Assembly (NCBI GenBank): GCA_905211265.1
Contig: CAJMAC010000009.1
Span: 1 to 47,223, forward strand
Direction of reading: 5' to 3'
Length of the DNA: 47,223 nucleotides
Source of the DNA: an uncultured Eubacteriales bacterium
GTDB lineage: Bacteria > Bacillota_I > Bacilli_A > RF39 > UBA660
The notes under the pieces were generated by a model. That model was not told the origin of the DNA. It saw only the letters and a list, made by a program, of their open reading frames with translations, and searched no databases. Shown here piece by piece: positions 1 through 8,537 of the stretch (positions are counted from its first letter, which is position 1; each line of letters opens with the position of its first letter). The position numbers were made by a program, and so were the translations under genes.

Positions 1-182
1 TTATTTTATAAGGTTTTTCAAGCCCCCCCCCTAGTTAACATATAGTTAATATTTACATTCATTTGATATAAATTAATCTTATTTAACATAGGTTTCGAGC
101 CTCCCTTCAATTTTTCTATTACACTTAAATAATATCACAATACTATATATTTAGCAATACTTTTTTACAAAAGTTAATTATT
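1..182. other. Intergenic region with C9 tract and imperfect repeat
   Basis: No gene is seen here. A run of nine C lies at 23-31, striking in such A+T-rich DNA. The motif AGGTTT..CAAGCCCCC (about 10-31) has a weaker second copy, AGGTTTCGAGCCTCCC, at about 89-105. The region lies downstream of the cytidine deaminase gene. No clear terminator hairpin with a T-run was found. Confidence 0.5.
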
Positions 183-938
183 TTATACTCTATCATAACC
201 CCACCAATCAGGAATTAATTCTTCTAATTTAATAATTTCTTTTGTTTCAATATCTTTTAAAATTTCAATATTTTTACTTTCTTTATCTAATTGCATTAAA
301 TATTCACGACATGCACCACAAGGATAACAAACATTACCCTTTGAATCAATACACACTAATTTTTTTATTTTACTTTCACCATTAGTTATCATATTAGCAA
401 TTGCATTTCTTTCAGCACACATTCCTAAACTAGATGCGGTATCTATACATACACCAACATATATATTATGATTTTCTGTAAGTATAGCAGCACCAACTGC
501 ACCTGCACTAATCATTCCAGATATTTCTCTTGGATTTCTAATTTCTTTTGCTTTTTCATATAGTTCATCCCATACCATATTTTCACTATATAAATATTTT
601 ATATGAATAGCAAATACACCATTCTTCTTTATCGCATCTTTATATCCGTCAAGTTTATAAATATTAGATATTGCTTCATCATAATTATTTGTCGAAGATG
701 TAGTATATCTAGTACCTTCTAACATAAGTAATTTTTCAATAGTATCATAATAATTATCTTCAATTACCTTAACATAAAATTTACCTATCATATCATTATT
801 AAATTCAATTATATCATCCTTTTTTATATTACTATAATCAAACTTTGAATTTATTTTATTTGCTCTTATTTCTACCCTTTTTGTACCATTTTTAATAGCA
901 TTGGCAGCTCTATCATTAATATCTAATTTATAAACCAT
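183..938 (-). CDS. ASCH domain-cytidine deaminase fusion protein
   Basis: Probably a zinc-dependent cytidine (or related nucleoside) deaminase of nucleotide salvage, fused to an RNA-binding-type ASCH domain. Residues about 1-116 look like ASCH: an early K.VE.R motif, an acidic-hydrophobic strand (DDIIEF) and a closing GVFAIHI strand. Residues about 120-251 are the deaminase, with CAERNAI at 174-180 (zinc ligand C174, catalytic E176) and PCGACRE from 206 (zinc ligands C207 and C210). The ATG follows AAAGGA at good spacing. The deaminase half has the usual length of a bacterial Cdd-like or blasticidin-deaminase-like enzyme. The N-terminal extension is the odd part. The deaminase assignment is firm; the ASCH call rests on pattern resemblance, and the substrate is not shown by the sequence. 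Confidence 0.85.
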   Translation of the reverse strand: MVYKLDINDRAANAIKNGTKRVEIRANKINSKFDYSNIKKDDIIEFNNDMIGKFYVKVIEDNYYDTIEKLLMLEGTRYTTSSTNNYDEAISNIYKLDGYKDAIKKNGVFAIHIKYLYSENMVWDELYEKAKEIRNPREISGMISAGAVGAAILTENHNIYVGVCIDTASSLGMCAERNAIANMITNGESKIKKLVCIDSKGNVCYPCGACREYLMQLDKESKNIEILKDIETKEIIKLEELIPDWWGYDRV

Positions 939-957
939 TTTATTTTCCTTTCAACAT

Positions 958-1455
958 TTATAATTCTTTTTCATAATAATTAACTAATGTTTTTTCTAAA
1001 TTAGGATATACTTCATAACAAGATTTAATATATTTAGTAAATCCCCATTTAAAATATATTTGGATATTTCTTACTTCACATGGTTCTACTCCAATAGTTA
1101 AATATTTAAATCCTCTATTTTTTAAATCATTTTCCATAAACTTATATAACTTAGAAAAATACCTTTTATTTTGATATTCCTTATTAGTTCTAAATGCAGT
1201 TAAATATGCTTTATTATTTCCTATTAAATTATCTTTATTTTGCATATTTAAGTCTTCAAGAGAAATTATCGCAGTACACTCAGTAATTATTTCATCATTT
1301 AATATTCCCATATATACTATTCTTGTATCTAAATTATTCAAAGATATTTTTTTAAATTCTTTCCATAACTTAGAATTATTATGTCTACTTATTTCTTCAT
1401 CCCATTTTTTAATAATTAACTCTTTATTTGCAATAACACATCTATAATTATCCAT
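958..1455 (-). CDS. GNAT family N-acetyltransferase
   Basis: Likely transfers an acetyl group from acetyl-CoA to an unknown acceptor. The central stretch has the GNAT core: a strand LTAFRTNKEYQNKRYFSKL (the Q/RxxGxG acetyl-CoA loop is degenerate here, QNKRYF), a helix, then a strand with GVEPCEVRNIQIYFKWGF, the typical late motif in which an Asn starts the helix before a F/Y-x-K-x-GF turn. The start was set at the ATG at 1455, because GGAGG lies 6 bases before it and overlaps the longer reading frame that begins at 1467. It follows the same direction as the deaminase gene with a 19-base gap, so the two may be co-transcribed. Substrate unknown. Confidence 0.75.
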   Translation of the reverse strand: MDNYRCVIANKELIIKKWDEEISRHNNSKLWKEFKKISLNNLDTRIVYMGILNDEIITECTAIISLEDLNMQNKDNLIGNNKAYLTAFRTNKEYQNKRYFSKLYKFMENDLKNRGFKYLTIGVEPCEVRNIQIYFKWGFTKYIKSCYEVYPNLEKTLVNYYEKEL

Positions 1456-1493
1456 AATTACCTCCATAATCTAGAAATAGCAAATATATATAA

Positions 1494-1991
1494 CTATAAT
1501 AAATTAATTATAATATCTAAAATATTTTCTTTCATAATATCATAGTTTAAATCTTTATGTTTATGATATACTACTTCATGACAATAATTATCAATAATAC
1601 CAATAGCTATATGTACTTTTTCTAAAATATTAGTTTTTGGAAATCCACTATTAACTAAAATGTTAGATACCTTTTTAGTCATAATCATTTCACTATTATT
1701 AAATATACTAGATATATCACTATCCAAGTAACTCATAGCCATTAATTCCTCATGAGCTTTCTTTTTTATATTATGCATATTAATAAAACTATCTATCATC
1801 TTAGATAATATTTCTCTTATATTATTTTTATCTATAATAGTATTATCAATTATATCCATCATAGGAAACATAATATTATTAGCGTAATCCTTTACTCCTT
1901 CTACAAATATATCTTTCTTATCATTAAAATACTGATATATAATCCCTGTTGATACAATAGAAAAAGAAAATATAAATACTTTCTTATTCAC
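1494..1991 (-). pseudogene. TetR-family regulator missing its N-terminal HTH half
   Basis: The reading frame opens with a GTG and a few unconvincing hydrophobic residues, then runs into VSTGIIYQYFNDKKDIF, which is the second half of a TetR helix-turn-helix (recognition helix and the YxYFxxKxxL signature). The remaining about 140 residues form an all-helical ligand and dimerisation domain of ordinary TetR length. About 30 residues (helix 1 and most of helix 2) that every working TetR needs are absent, and the 5' end overlaps the stop of the neighbouring gene. I infer a 5'-truncated remnant. A TetR-type operator pair and ABC transporter remnants lie 2 kb away (3250-4239), so this may be the dead regulator of that system. 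Confidence 0.65.
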
Positions 1992-3159
1992 TTATTAATT
2001 CTAATTTTTTATTATTTATATCATATCTATAATTCTTAACTAAATTATTATTATAACATTCATATCTTTCCTTAATTTCTCCATCACATATCCTAAAATC
2101 TAAAATATTATCTTTAACTCTAATACTAAATAATTCTTCAAATTTAGGTTTAGCAAATGCAGGATTTAAATTAGTAGTTTTAACAACATTATCATCTATT
2201 TTTTCACCATTATAATCTACAAAATATATATCATTATTATCATATATCATTATTACTTTATCACTAATTAATATTACTTCATCATATGAATTATTTATTA
2301 CATTCTTCTTATTAACTAAATCATATAAATACCATTTATCATTTAATTTTAACTTAATATATTTAAACTTTTCATAATAAGTTTTACCATTATTATCTAC
2401 TATTTCATCAGCATCATAACTATAAGACATAAACTTATCATAATCATTAAATACTATATCTTCATAAATATTATTTAATATTACTTCATCACTAGTTATT
2501 TTCTCTATTCCATATTTACCACTTTTAATAGTAACAATATAATCATTATCAATATCAAAAGAATTAGTATTCAAAAAGCATCCTTCATAACAATTTAAAA
2601 CAAAGTTTTTATCCTTAGAATTTTTTATTATATCCCCATTATAATTAACAATTAATGCATCAGTTTTATCTCCAATTTTACCCATATAGATATAACTATC
2701 ACTAATATTATATACAGTATAATAATTAACATAAGTATTAAGTATTCCTTTATCTATATCAAAAAATATTATTTTCTTATCATAAGTCGAAGTAGAATCT
2801 ACTAAACTACCATCATAAATAACAATCTTATTAACATATGTATTATTTAATTGTACACTACCACCATAAGTTTCTCCAGTAGTATCACATACACTTCTTT
2901 CACAAACATATTTATTTACTTCTATTCCATCTTTATAAAAATAAATAATATTATCTTTCTTTTCATAAGTAACTTTATATGTAGCATCTTCTAATCTAAT
3001 ACCATCAAATTTATTTTGATTATCTACTACTTGATTATTATTGTTATCTTTATTATCATTGTTATCATTAATCTTACCTAATTTAAAATAACAAAATACT
3101 CCAACACCTAAAACAAGTATTATAAATATAAATGTTAAAATTATATTTTTCTTATTCAT
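1984..3159 (-). CDS. Membrane-anchored extracellular protein, WG-repeat-like
   Basis: Unknown function. One N-terminal transmembrane or signal-anchor segment (about residues 5-24) is followed by an Asn/Asp-rich linker and a large extracellular part of short beta-rich units such as LNDKWYLYDLVNKK and KSGKYGIEKI, which resemble WG (beta-propeller-like) repeats. Two close Cys pairs (about residues 85-95 and 190-200) could form disulfides. There is no lipobox. The ATG at 3159 is preferred over the upstream GTG because GAGG lies 7 bases before it. The stop codon overlaps the start of the TetR remnant by 8 bases. Confidence 0.6.
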   Translation of the reverse strand: MNKKNIILTFIFIILVLGVGVFCYFKLGKINDNNDNKDNNNNQVVDNQNKFDGIRLEDATYKVTYEKKDNIIYFYKDGIEVNKYVCERSVCDTTGETYGGSVQLNNTYVNKIVIYDGSLVDSTSTYDKKIIFFDIDKGILNTYVNYYTVYNISDSYIYMGKIGDKTDALIVNYNGDIIKNSKDKNFVLNCYEGCFLNTNSFDIDNDYIVTIKSGKYGIEKITSDEVILNNIYEDIVFNDYDKFMSYSYDADEIVDNNGKTYYEKFKYIKLKLNDKWYLYDLVNKKNVINNSYDEVILISDKVIMIYDNNDIYFVDYNGEKIDDNVVKTTNLNPAFAKPKFEELFSIRVKDNILDFRICDGEIKERYECYNNNLVKNYRYDINNKKLELISE

Positions 3160-3249
3160 ATACACACCTCAATTTAATAATATTATATAACTATGAATAA
3201 GTAAACACAAAAAGAAAAAGTTTACAAATATTTTTATCTATTCGTAAAC

Positions 3250-3899
3250 TTAAATATTATTCATTGATTCAGTTAAACTATCAATATTTTGTACTAATTT
3301 TATTCCTAAATCTTCTTTATTTATATTATCATTATTTATATATAATGAATTAGGAACATAAGTTAAACCTAAACTTTCTAAATAACTTCTTGTCATAGTC
3401 ATATTTTGATTTTGAGATTTCTTATTTAACACTACTATTTTTGAAGTATAATATTTATCACTTCCATATATATGCCATATAATTGTATCTCCTACTTTAA
3501 TATTATTTTTTTCTGCATAAAAATTATCTAACCATACACTGCTTTTATTTACATCAAAACTAATTCCATCAAATAAATAAAACTTAAATATATTATTTGA
3601 TTCAATAAAATTAAGTAATAATACTTTATCATCAGTAGTAGTACCTTTAATAGATAACTTTCTTTCAGCATCATTAACATTATCTATACTTTTAATTTTT
3701 TCTAAGTCTTCATTAGTAAAATTATTACCAATTAATTCTATATCAAACATATTATTATTAGTATAAAATTCATCCTTAGTTTTTGACATACCACCAATAT
3801 ATGATGTAATACCAGAGTATGCCATAACGCCAATTAAAATCATTAAAAATATTGTGATAAATTGTTTTTTATATCTCTAAATAACTTCTTATGTAACAT
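3250..3899 (-). pseudogene. FtsX/MacB-type ABC permease remnant
   Basis: A start at 3899 encodes MLHKKLFRDIKNNLSQYF and then stops. One base out of frame, the next segment resumes as FLMILIGVMAYSGITSYIGG, the expected first transmembrane helix of this permease family. The extracellular MacB-like core domain follows (about 170 residues, including FTNEDLEKIKSIDNVNDAER). The frame then ends at 3250 with no further membrane helices, whereas intact relatives have several more and are far longer. So there is at least one frameshift and a large 3' deletion. It lies 1 base after the ATPase remnant, the usual order in this transporter family. Non-functional in all likelihood. Confidence 0.75.
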
Positions 3900-3900
3900 A

Positions 3901-4163
3901 TTACCAACTCACTTCATCAATATTCTTTTTAGATTTATTAATTATTACTTTATCTACTTCACCATTTTTAATATGAATTACTTTTATTAATTGATTATGA
4001 GTAAAAATAATTACTGTTGTATCATTATCACATTCACCATTTAATAATTTAATATTTCTACACCAGCTTTAAAATCTAAGGCTCCAGTTGGTTCATCACA
4101 TAATAACAACTTAGGATTTTTCATTACTGTTCTTGCAATAGATACTCTTTGTTGCTCTCCTCC
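3901..4163 (-). pseudogene. ABC transporter ATPase remnant (C-terminal part)
   Basis: Minus-strand translation from about 4163 gives GGEQQRVSIARTVMKNPKLL followed by LLCDEPTGALD, the ABC signature and Walker B of MacB/LolD-type ATPases. After LDFKAGV the frame is broken, and it resumes one base off as TTVIIFTH (H-loop) and VIHIKNGEVDKV, ending in DEVSW at 3901. The Walker A half is missing completely. The surviving part starts directly behind a promoter and operator, so a deletion appears to have joined the promoter region to the middle of the gene. The GGAGGAG encoding GGE also looks like a ribosome binding site. Dead gene. Confidence 0.8.
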
Positions 4164-4165
4164 TT

Positions 4166-4239
4166 ATATGAAATTAATTTCATATTGATTATACTACAGC
4201 ATTAATATAAATCAAGTATATTATGAAATATTTTTCATA
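4166..4239 (-). promoter_or_regulatory. Promoter flanked by two matching operator palindromes
   Basis: On the minus strand, TTGATT (4210-4215) and TATAAT (4188-4193) are spaced by 16 bases. Operator 1, at 4166-4185, is a perfect 20-base palindrome, ATATGAAATTAATTTCATAT, overlapping the expected start point. Operator 2, at 4222-4239, is TATGAAA-N4-TTTCATA, lying just upstream of the -35 box. Both share the half-site TATGAAA with a 4-base centre, and their centres are 55 bases apart. This is a typical arrangement for a dimeric repressor such as TetR. The regulated genes downstream and the nearby tetR are broken. Confidence 0.65.
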
Positions 4240-4250
4240 TTAGTAAGAAA

Positions 4251-4280
4251 GAAAAAATACTTAAGAATAATCTAAGTATT
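4251..4280 (-). terminator. Rho-independent terminator of the carboxypeptidase gene
   Basis: Stem AATACTTA (4256-4263) pairs with TAAGTATT (4273-4280) around a 9-base loop. On the minus strand it is followed by a run of T. The stem overlaps the stop codon of the carboxypeptidase gene. Confidence 0.75.
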
Positions 4281-5481
4281 AAAATCCTTTAAATAAATTT
4301 TTTAAATTTCTATAATATATTTTAAATACATTTGCTTTATCTACATCATATTTAACTGTAGCATTAATTTCATTAATTACTTTATTATCTTCATATACTT
4401 TAATTTTACCTACAATATCTCCTTTTTTTACTGGAGCTTTAATAGTATTTAATTCTAATTCATATGTTACATTTCTTTCATCACTATTTTTATTATTTAA
4501 TATTTTTACTTCTTCGGTAGGTACTATTTCTACTTCTAAAACACTACCTAATTCTACTTTACTTTTTTGTAATGAAGTATCAGTATCTAATATTTTATTT
4601 ACACTATACATATTAAATCCATAATCTAACATACTTGAAGTTTCACCATTTCTTATTTGCGTAGAAGGTTCATTCATTACTACTGTTATTAATCTCATAT
4701 TATCCTTTTCAGCAGTTGAAGTCAAACAATAACCTGCTTCTTTAGTATATCCTGTTTTAAGTCCATCAACGCCTTGATAAAATCTTACTAAACGATTTGT
4801 ATTAACTAACCAAAATGGACTCGCAGAATCTTTTCTTAAATAATCTTCATAAGTACCAGTAAACTCTAATATTTTTTTATGTTTAACTAACTCTCTTGCA
4901 ATAACAGACATATCATAAGCAGTTGAATAATGATTTTCTACGTCAAGTCCAGTTGAATTCTTAAAATTAGTATTATTTAATCCTAGTTCCTTTGCCCTAT
5001 CATTCATTAATTTAACAAACGCTTCTTCAGTACCTGCAATTCTTTCTGCCATTGCTACAGTAGCATCATTACCACTTCCAATAGCAATACCTTTAAGTAA
5101 ATCTTCAACTTTCATCTTTTCACCTGCTTTTAAAAATATTTGACTTCCTCCCATAGATGAAGCATATGCCGAAGCAGTAACTTCTTCTTCAAAAGTAAGA
5201 TTACCCTTTTCAATATTTTCCATAATTAGTAACATACTCATCATTTTAGTCATTGATGCTGGTGGCCTTTTTTCATTAACATTTTTTTGAAAGATAATTT
5301 CTCCGGTTGAAGCCTCAAGCATTATAGCACTTGTAGCATTCTTAGCTAAATCTAATGTGCTTTTTGTCTCTTTTACATTTTCATTTTCTTTTGCTACATC
5401 TTCTTCATTTACTGCATATACTTTAAAATTAGATAAAACAAATATACTTAATAAATAGATAATTAGACATATTTTTTTCAC
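4279..5481 (-). CDS. dacF: D-alanyl-D-alanine carboxypeptidase (PBP5/DacA-DacF family)
   Basis: Trims the terminal D-Ala from peptidoglycan stem peptides at the outer face of the membrane. A signal peptide covers about residues 1-23. The three penicillin-binding motifs are all present: SMTK (serine nucleophile at about 76), SGN (about 136-138) and KTG (about 242-244). A beta-rich C-terminal domain follows (VKILNNKNSDE..IKAPVKKGDIVG), as in PBP5. The last residues (FKIYYRNLKNLF) can form the amphipathic helix that anchors these enzymes. The start is set at the GTG at 5481, with AGGTG 6 bases upstream, giving a standard MKKICLII signal start. Length of about 400 residues is normal. It appears to be a single-gene unit with its own promoter and terminator; the exact paralogue name (dacA, dacF or dacB) is uncertain. 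Confidence 0.93.
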   Translation of the reverse strand: MKKICLIIYLLSIFVLSNFKVYAVNEEDVAKENENVKETKSTLDLAKNATSAIMLEASTGEIIFQKNVNEKRPPASMTKMMSMLLIMENIEKGNLTFEEEVTASAYASSMGGSQIFLKAGEKMKVEDLLKGIAIGSGNDATVAMAERIAGTEEAFVKLMNDRAKELGLNNTNFKNSTGLDVENHYSTAYDMSVIARELVKHKKILEFTGTYEDYLRKDSASPFWLVNTNRLVRFYQGVDGLKTGYTKEAGYCLTSTAEKDNMRLITVVMNEPSTQIRNGETSSMLDYGFNMYSVNKILDTDTSLQKSKVELGSVLEVEIVPTEEVKILNNKNSDERNVTYELELNTIKAPVKKGDIVGKIKVYEDNKVINEINATVKYDVDKANVFKIYYRNLKNLFKGF

Positions 5482-5593
5482 ACTTATCACCTAATAAAAT
5501 ATATGTATAAAGAAAAAAATTATGTATAAAGCACTCTTAATCCAATATATAAACTAAACACATTTAATATGTATAAGTTTTATTTGCATACGC

Positions 5594-5602
5594 ATTATAC
5601 CA
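5594..5602 (-). promoter_or_regulatory. Extended -10 promoter upstream of the carboxypeptidase gene
   Basis: The minus strand reads TGGTATAAT, an extended -10 box, with no convincing -35 at 17 bases. It would give a leader of about 100 bases before the gene starting at 5481. It lies just past the 3' end of the decayed kinase gene. Confidence 0.45.
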
Positions 5603-5621
5603 TAATATTTTTATACAAGCA

Positions 5622-6947
5622 TTATTTAAAATATTTGTTTAATAATTCTTTTATAGTCTTATCATTAATAGGTTTTAATATATAGTCATCATATCCATAA
5701 CTAAAATAATTATTAGAATTAATAACATCATTATTTGTTAACATAATAACAACAGGAATATTAGTACCATTAATCCTTTGAATTATTTTAGTAGAATATT
5801 TTCTTAACATTTCTTCATTAGATAAATTATTAATTTTAGGCATAATATCATCTACTAAAATTAAATCATAATTATTTAATAAAGTACTACTTAATTCATC
5901 ATAATCATTAATAGTATCAGTATTAATATTATATTTATTTAATAAATTACTAATAATCTCTAGTTTCTTATTATTATCATCTACTAATAATATTTTTTAT
6001 TATTACTATTAATTTTTCTTACTTTTTTATTATTTACTTCATTACTTAATTTTAAATTATTAGATACTTTCTGATAAAGAGAAATAATTATGTTATTATC
6101 TTTAATAATTAATTTACCTTCTAATTTTCTCAATAAATTAATTATTATTCTGTAATCATTATCTTTAATTAAATAATTTTCTTTAGTAAATTTGTCATAA
6201 TACATATAATTATTCTTATACTTTTCTAATACACTAAAATTAAATTTTAACTTACAAATATTATTTACTTCGATTAATGATATATCTAATTTAATACTAG
6301 AACTTTCTATCTTATTAGATAAATAATTAATCATATATAATATTAATAATAATATCTTTTTATAATCTCCATATAATATTTTATTATATTCTTTACTATA
6401 ACTTACTTTAACATTATTATTTTGAGCATTAATTAAATCATTTAATTTATCTAATACTTCTTCTAAATCATATAATTCTTCTTCTATCTTATATGAACTA
6501 CTATTAATTTTGCCTAATTCAATCAAATCATTTATTTCATTTAATAAATTATTATAAAATAATTGTAATTTCTTTGATTCTTTTTTTATATTATTTTTAT
6601 CTATATTTATATTGTTAAGTTTATTCTTTTCTTCATTTAATTTATAAGTAATATTATTTAATGTATTAATTGTTTCATTCTTAGACTTTTCTGCAATATC
6701 TTTTGCTACAACAAGTTCATTCATTAATTTAATGTCAGGATTTTCAATAGTAAAATACATTAAAAATGTAACTAAAGCTTCCATTGAAGAAGTTAATAAA
6801 ATAGCAGGATTAATTGATTGAATAAACATTGTTATTACTCCTATAAAAATAAATAACGAAATAGGAATATATTTTTTGTTAAATATCTTTTTTATGTTAG
6901 TTAATAATTTATAAACTATTATAAATATTCATATCAATATTATTCAT
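5622..6947 (-). pseudogene. Decayed hybrid sensor histidine kinase with receiver domain
   Basis: Remnant of a membrane hybrid kinase. A promoter, a GGGGG ribosome site and an ATG at 6947 lead into 12 codons and a stop. One frame over, the protein resumes as KLLTNIKKIFNKKYIPISLF, then a membrane segment, FTIENPD and AKDIAEKSKN (start of the phosphoacceptor helix). The His of the expected SHEIRTP motif is missing. Only the N-box neighbourhood (GDYKKILLLILYMINYLSN) survives from the ATPase domain; the DxGxG boxes are gone. At 5994-5999 an A6 run precedes a stop. One extra A would read straight into KILLVDDNNKK and a complete receiver domain with LILVDDIMP (phosphoacceptor Asp), MLTN and LKP, ending at 5622. 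Most membrane helices expected at the N-terminus are absent. I infer a pseudogene with several lesions. Confidence 0.75.
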
Positions 6948-6982
6948 AATTATCCCCCTTCTTTGTTAATCACACATAACTA

Positions 6983-7011
6983 ATTATATACTTTGATTTT
7001 AAAAAATTCAA
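6983..7011 (-). promoter_or_regulatory. Sigma-A-type promoter of the kinase remnant
   Basis: The minus strand has TTGAAT (7006-7011), a 17-base spacer and TATAAT (6983-6988), about 36 bases before the ATG at 6947. It survives although the gene it serves is broken. Confidence 0.65.
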
Positions 7012-7044
7012 ATTGTATAATAACAGAAAATTAAAGTAGAACAA

Positions 7045-7190
7045 AAGCAAGTAAACTTGCTTACATCATCTTACGATGATGTGATTTCTGCTTCATTGAC
7101 TCTGTATCCAGACTTCTCCACAGACTTAAAATCCGATAGTCGCTACCGTACTTATTTCCTAAATAATTAAGAAATCTTGTTCGTTCTTTA
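7045..7190 (-). ncRNA. Candidate omega-RNA and right end of the TnpB element
   Basis: The DNA directly 3' of tnpB is gene-free but highly structured. On the minus strand there is a wobble hairpin CGGTAG-CGA-CTATCG, then AAGTCTGTGGAGAAG, GTCAATGAAGCAGAAA (typical of IS605-group 3' ends), a perfect hairpin ACATCATC-GTAA-GATGATGT (7063-7082) and a second hairpin AAGCAAGT-TT-ACTTGCTT (7045-7062). In characterised TnpB systems the guide RNA scaffold is made from exactly this position and overlaps the end of tnpB, and the sequence beyond the right end is the guide. The exact boundary is not visible. Confidence 0.6.
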
Positions 7191-8348
7191 TATTATTGCA
7201 TAATTCTTTTCATAATTTTCCATATATAACTTCAATCCTTCGAACATAATATTTATACTTGCGTTAAAATCTCTATCTAGCACCTGGCCACATTCGATAC
7301 ATTTATACTCCCTTTCATTTAAGTTTTTGTATTTTTTATCTTGGTTATCACATCTACTACATATTTGGCTTGATGGATAATAAGTATTTATTTGATAAAA
7401 GTTTTTACCTTTAAATTTTACTTTATATGAGAGTTGCCTTATTATTTCACTAAATGTAGCATCATTTATTTTTGTAGATAGTTTATTTTCTTTACCTTTA
7501 ATTATCATTTCTTTGGTTTTCAATTTTTCGCAAGCAATAATATCATACTCATCAGTTATATTTTTAGTTATTTTATGGACATAATATTTTCTTGAATTAG
7601 CTAGTTTACTATAAAGTATCGTTAATTCTTTTTTACATTTATAATAATTGTTACTTCCTTTTACTTTTCTAGATAATTCTCTTTGCTTTCTTTTTATTCT
7701 TTTTTGATATTTTTCTATACATTTATTATTATCTATTGTTGTCCCATCTGATAAGGTTAATAATTTCTTTATTCCAATATCTATTCCTACGATAGTTCTA
7801 GGTCTTATTATAATATCAATATCAAGTATTTCATATAATACTGATACATAATATTTTCCGTTAGGTTCTTTTGATATAGTGGCATTTTTTATTCTACCAT
7901 TAATACTAAATGTATTTCTATATCCTCTTATATCTACCCATTTTATTTTAGGTAATTTTATTTGTCTTGTTTGTAAATTTAGTTCTATATTACAATACTC
8001 TTTATCTTTGCATTTGCTATATACCGCAACTGTATTATAACTATTTTTTTCATATTTACTTTTAAATTTAGGATATCCTCCTTGTTTATTAAACATTTTT
8101 TGATAAGCATTATCTAAATTAAATAATGATTGTCTTATTACAATACTGTCTATTTCCTGTAAGAATGTTGCTTCATACTTTAAATTATCAACATAATCTT
8201 GGATATTAGCATAAGGTTTAACATAACCATTATTTATCATTTTATCTAAATAATAATTATATGTATATCTTGCACTTCCAAATGTTTTGTTTATAAGAAT
8301 CTTTTGTTCATCATTAGGATATACTCTAAATTTATATGTTTTATACAT
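7188..8348 (-). CDS. tnpB: TnpB, RNA-guided nuclease of IS200/IS605-type element
   Basis: A transposon-encoded RuvC-like nuclease that uses an omega-RNA guide. Catalytic residues are all visible: D190 in VGIDIGIKK, E274 in IIACEKLK and D360 in DRDFNAS. A CxxC...CxxC zinc ribbon (C330, C333, C350, C353) interrupts RuvC as usual. The N-terminal domain begins MYKTYKFRVYPNDEQ, typical of the family. Length of 386 residues is close to well-studied TnpB proteins, so the protein looks intact. The start at 8348 (ATG) is preferred, although the frame stays open to 8360. No tnpA transposase gene is present nearby, so the element is probably not able to move by itself. Confidence 0.93.
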   Translation of the reverse strand: MYKTYKFRVYPNDEQKILINKTFGSARYTYNYYLDKMINNGYVKPYANIQDYVDNLKYEATFLQEIDSIVIRQSLFNLDNAYQKMFNKQGGYPKFKSKYEKNSYNTVAVYSKCKDKEYCNIELNLQTRQIKLPKIKWVDIRGYRNTFSINGRIKNATISKEPNGKYYVSVLYEILDIDIIIRPRTIVGIDIGIKKLLTLSDGTTIDNNKCIEKYQKRIKRKQRELSRKVKGSNNYYKCKKELTILYSKLANSRKYYVHKITKNITDEYDIIACEKLKTKEMIIKGKENKLSTKINDATFSEIIRQLSYKVKFKGKNFYQINTYYPSSQICSRCDNQDKKYKNLNEREYKCIECGQVLDRDFNASINIMFEGLKLYMENYEKNYAII

Positions 8349-8537
8349 CAACCTCACCACCCTACATATTACACATTAATGATACCATACATTTACAACA
8401 ATGTCAATATGTTTTCGTACGAATGTTTGCTATATTTTTCATAATTTTTATTTCTTCAAAAGCACTTTCCTTATAAATAAAAAAAGAAACTAACCTATTC
8501 GATTAATTTCGTATACTATTTGTATCTTTAACAACGT
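8349..8537 (-). promoter_or_regulatory. tnpB promoter and probable left end of the element
   Basis: On the minus strand TTGACA and TATCAT are spaced by 17 bases shortly before tnpB. Just upstream is a perfect 10-base palindrome, TTCGTACGAA (about 8415-8424), the kind of small hairpin found at left ends of IS200/IS605 elements. The exact left cleavage site cannot be placed from one copy. The rest of the stretch shows nothing else. Confidence 0.5.

Noticed and set aside
5984..6010. Programmed -1 frameshift joining kinase and receiver
   Set aside because: The slippery site would be T-AAA-AAA, with poor re-pairing in the P site, no clear downstream stimulator, and the kinase has other inactivating lesions. 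Decay or sequencing error is simpler.
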